Source: JACDCA01 sp963810305 (lineage in GTDB: Bacteria; Acidobacteriota; Vicinamibacteria; Vicinamibacterales; 2-12-FULL-66-21). Taken from it: DNA of 64,000 nt. Shown here one piece after another: positions 62,913-64,000 of the stretch (the first letter of the stretch is position 1; every line of letters starts with the position of its first letter). The stretch spans positions 1 to 64,000 of the forward strand of contig CAWEMY010000013.1 of NCBI GenBank assembly GCA_963810305.1, written 5' to 3'. The position numbers were made by a program, and so were the translations under genes. Under the pieces are notes generated by a model. That model was given only the letters and a program-made list of their open reading frames with translations. It searched no databases and was not told the origin of the DNA.

Positions 62913-63638
62913 ATGGACGTGTTTCTGGTACCGGCCGGCGCCGATCAATACGAGCTTTATACCGAGGAGCCTGACGAGGTTCCAGACAACGCGCCTGTCC
63001 GTCCTACGCCGACGGGGGGTTTTTTCTCCCGGACGAAGCATCGCGCGGTCGGGCTCTTCGAGAAACTGAAGCACCGTTTCCAGCTGGTCCTCGCCGCTGC
63101 CGAACGGGAGCGTCGGCGCGATAACGCCGCCCGCGCGCAGGATGGCTGGTTCGCGCGCACCAAGGGCGTGGTCATGCGGTGGATTGCCGAGAGTGTGGCG
63201 GAACAGCGACTGCTGTGGAACCTTCGCGGCGCGGATCAGGCGTCGTTCTTCTTTCCGGACGACATGACGGCGGCCGACGCGGTTGCGATTCTGCGCGATC
63301 AACTCTCGAAGGACTTCGCCAAGCACCGGTTCTGGCTGGCAATCGATTCGCTGCTGATGGTCGGATCGGCCGCGCTGATCCTCGTCCCGGGTCCGAATGC
63401 GGTCGGGTACTACTTCGCCTTCCGGGTCGTCGGGCACTTTTTCTCCGTCCGTGGCGCCAGGCGTGGGCTCGACCGTGTGGAGTGGACGAATGAGCCCAGC
63501 GCCCCGCTCACCGAGTTGCGCCGGGCGATCGATCTCGATCCCGTCCAGCGGCTCGAATACGCCGAGCGCGTCGCCTCGACGCTGCGTCTGGACCACCTGC
63601 CGAGCTTCTTTCAGCGTATCGTTCTCAGAAGCACATAG
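62913..63638 (+). CDS. Mitochondrial K+/H+ exchange-related (Mit_KHE1-like) protein
   Basis: The 241-residue product begins MDVFLVPAGADQYELYTEEP, as in bacterial members annotated Mit_KHE1. One or two membrane segments lie near residues 145-175 (LLMVGSAALILVPGPNAVGYYFAF). A charged, helical N-terminal half precedes. The eukaryotic family is linked to mitochondrial potassium-proton exchange; the bacterial role is unknown. It may simply be a membrane-associated protein. Confidence 0.5.
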   Translation: MDVFLVPAGADQYELYTEEPDEVPDNAPVRPTPTGGFFSRTKHRAVGLFEKLKHRFQLVLAAAERERRRDNAARAQDGWFARTKGVVMRWIAESVAEQRLLWNLRGADQASFFFPDDMTAADAVAILRDQLSKDFAKHRFWLAIDSLLMVGSAALILVPGPNAVGYYFAFRVVGHFFSVRGARRGLDRVEWTNEPSAPLTELRRAIDLDPVQRLEYAERVASTLRLDHLPSFFQRIVLRST

Positions 63639-63643
63639 ACGAA

Positions 63644-64000
63644 ATGAAGCTTCACGTGCTTGCGGAGCGCCTCGGCTGCCGGCTCGACGGAAACGGCGAC
63701 CTCGACATCACGCGGGTGGCCGGGATCGAGTCGGCCGGCCCGTCGGAGGTGACGTTTTTCGCGAACAGCAAGTACGCTCCGGCCCTTCGCGCGACCCGTG
63801 CCGGCGCGGTGATCCTGGGCGAGCAGGCCGAAGCGGCGCCGTGCGCCATGCTGCGGACGAAGAATCCGTACCTGGCGTTCGCCAGGGCCGTTGAGATTCT
63901 CGGGGAGAAACCGTCGGTGGCGGTTGGCGTCCATCCGCTGGCGTTCGTCGGTTCCGGATGTGACATCGCGAGCGACGCGTCCATCGGCGCCTACGCGGTG
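63644..64000 (+). CDS. lpxD: UDP-3-O-acylglucosamine N-acyltransferase, 5' part
   Basis: The frame from ATG 63644 stays open to the window end (119 codons). It begins MKLHVLAERLG and contains ITRVAGIESAGPSEVTFFANSKY, typical of the LpxD uridine-binding domain, then KNPYLAFARAVEIL and the first left-handed beta-helix turns (VHPLAFVGSGCDIASDASIG). LpxD adds the second acyl chain in lipid A synthesis, so the cell has LPS. Confidence 0.88.
   Translation, partial: MKLHVLAERLGCRLDGNGDLDITRVAGIESAGPSEVTFFANSKYAPALRATRAGAVILGEQAEAAPCAMLRTKNPYLAFARAVEILGEKPSVAVGVHPLAFVGSGCDIASDASIGAYAV

Overview
The window is one continuous stretch of a high-GC, diderm bacterial chromosome. LpxD, an AMIN-type cell-wall amidase, a PEP-CTERM protein, RNase Y, a heptamer-repeat-rich intergenic landscape and the gene order thrS-infC-rpmI-rplT-pheS-pheT-zapB-zapA-6S-rny fit an Acidobacteriota genome, most likely of the Vicinamibacterales type. 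That assignment is an inference from gene content, not from a marker tree. No phage, insertion sequence, integrase or CRISPR array was seen.

Layout: 1-5 kb holds an esterase fragment, a PEP-CTERM exported protein behind a sigma-54-like promoter, and two polysaccharide-type transferases. 5.0-8.4 kb is a tightly overlapping minus-strand operon (amidase, GerMN lipoprotein-like protein, RNase PH, RdgB). 8.6-22.9 kb is the accessory heart of the window: a possible lipoprotein, a giant BNR/Hydin-type surface protein, a CHAT-CHASE2 membrane protein, a FecR-TPR-PASTA protein, two divergently placed caspase-fold (clan CD-like) paralogues and a trypsin-like protease. 23.1-23.5 kb is tmRNA. 23.7-35.3 kb holds a lytic transglycosylase, two large GT-C-like membrane proteins, an outer-membrane beta-barrel and a pair of exporter-type ABC half-transporters. 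35.3-46.2 kb is housekeeping (3D-domain protein, thiL, rny, 6S RNA, zapA, pheTS, rplT, rpmI, infC, thrS, tRNA-Val). 46.2-64 kb continues with an S41-like protein, an alkaline-phosphatase-superfamily lipoprotein, ruvX, mltG, the hsp20-ymdB-xseAB-ispA-tlyA-nadK operon, a second Hsp20, rpoZ, gatCA, the MEMO1/AMMECR1 pair, nfo, an S1/P1-like nuclease, MgtC, a Mit_KHE1-like protein and the start of lpxD.

Two themes cut across the window. First, twelve otherwise well conserved genes, including essential rpmI, pheS, pheT and thrS, carry frame breaks that are nearly all single-base insertions in or beside G/C runs; they look like consensus sequencing errors, and I annotate those genes at their full intended span. 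Second, the sequence is studded with short repeats: heptamer-period arrays whose two arms are inverted copies, palindromes followed by a CTACC-type tail, and a TTCGACTC...GAGTCGAA hairpin that abuts the CCA ends of both tmRNA and tRNA-Val. Several of these repeats supply or touch the stop codon of the neighbouring gene, and two sit inside ABC-transporter coding sequence.

The best candidate for an undescribed system is the 13.0-22.9 kb protease-like cluster: three proteins with caspase/CHAT-type His-Gly ... Ala-Cys motifs beside a trypsin-like enzyme and FecR, TPR, PASTA and CHASE2 sensory/scaffold domains.
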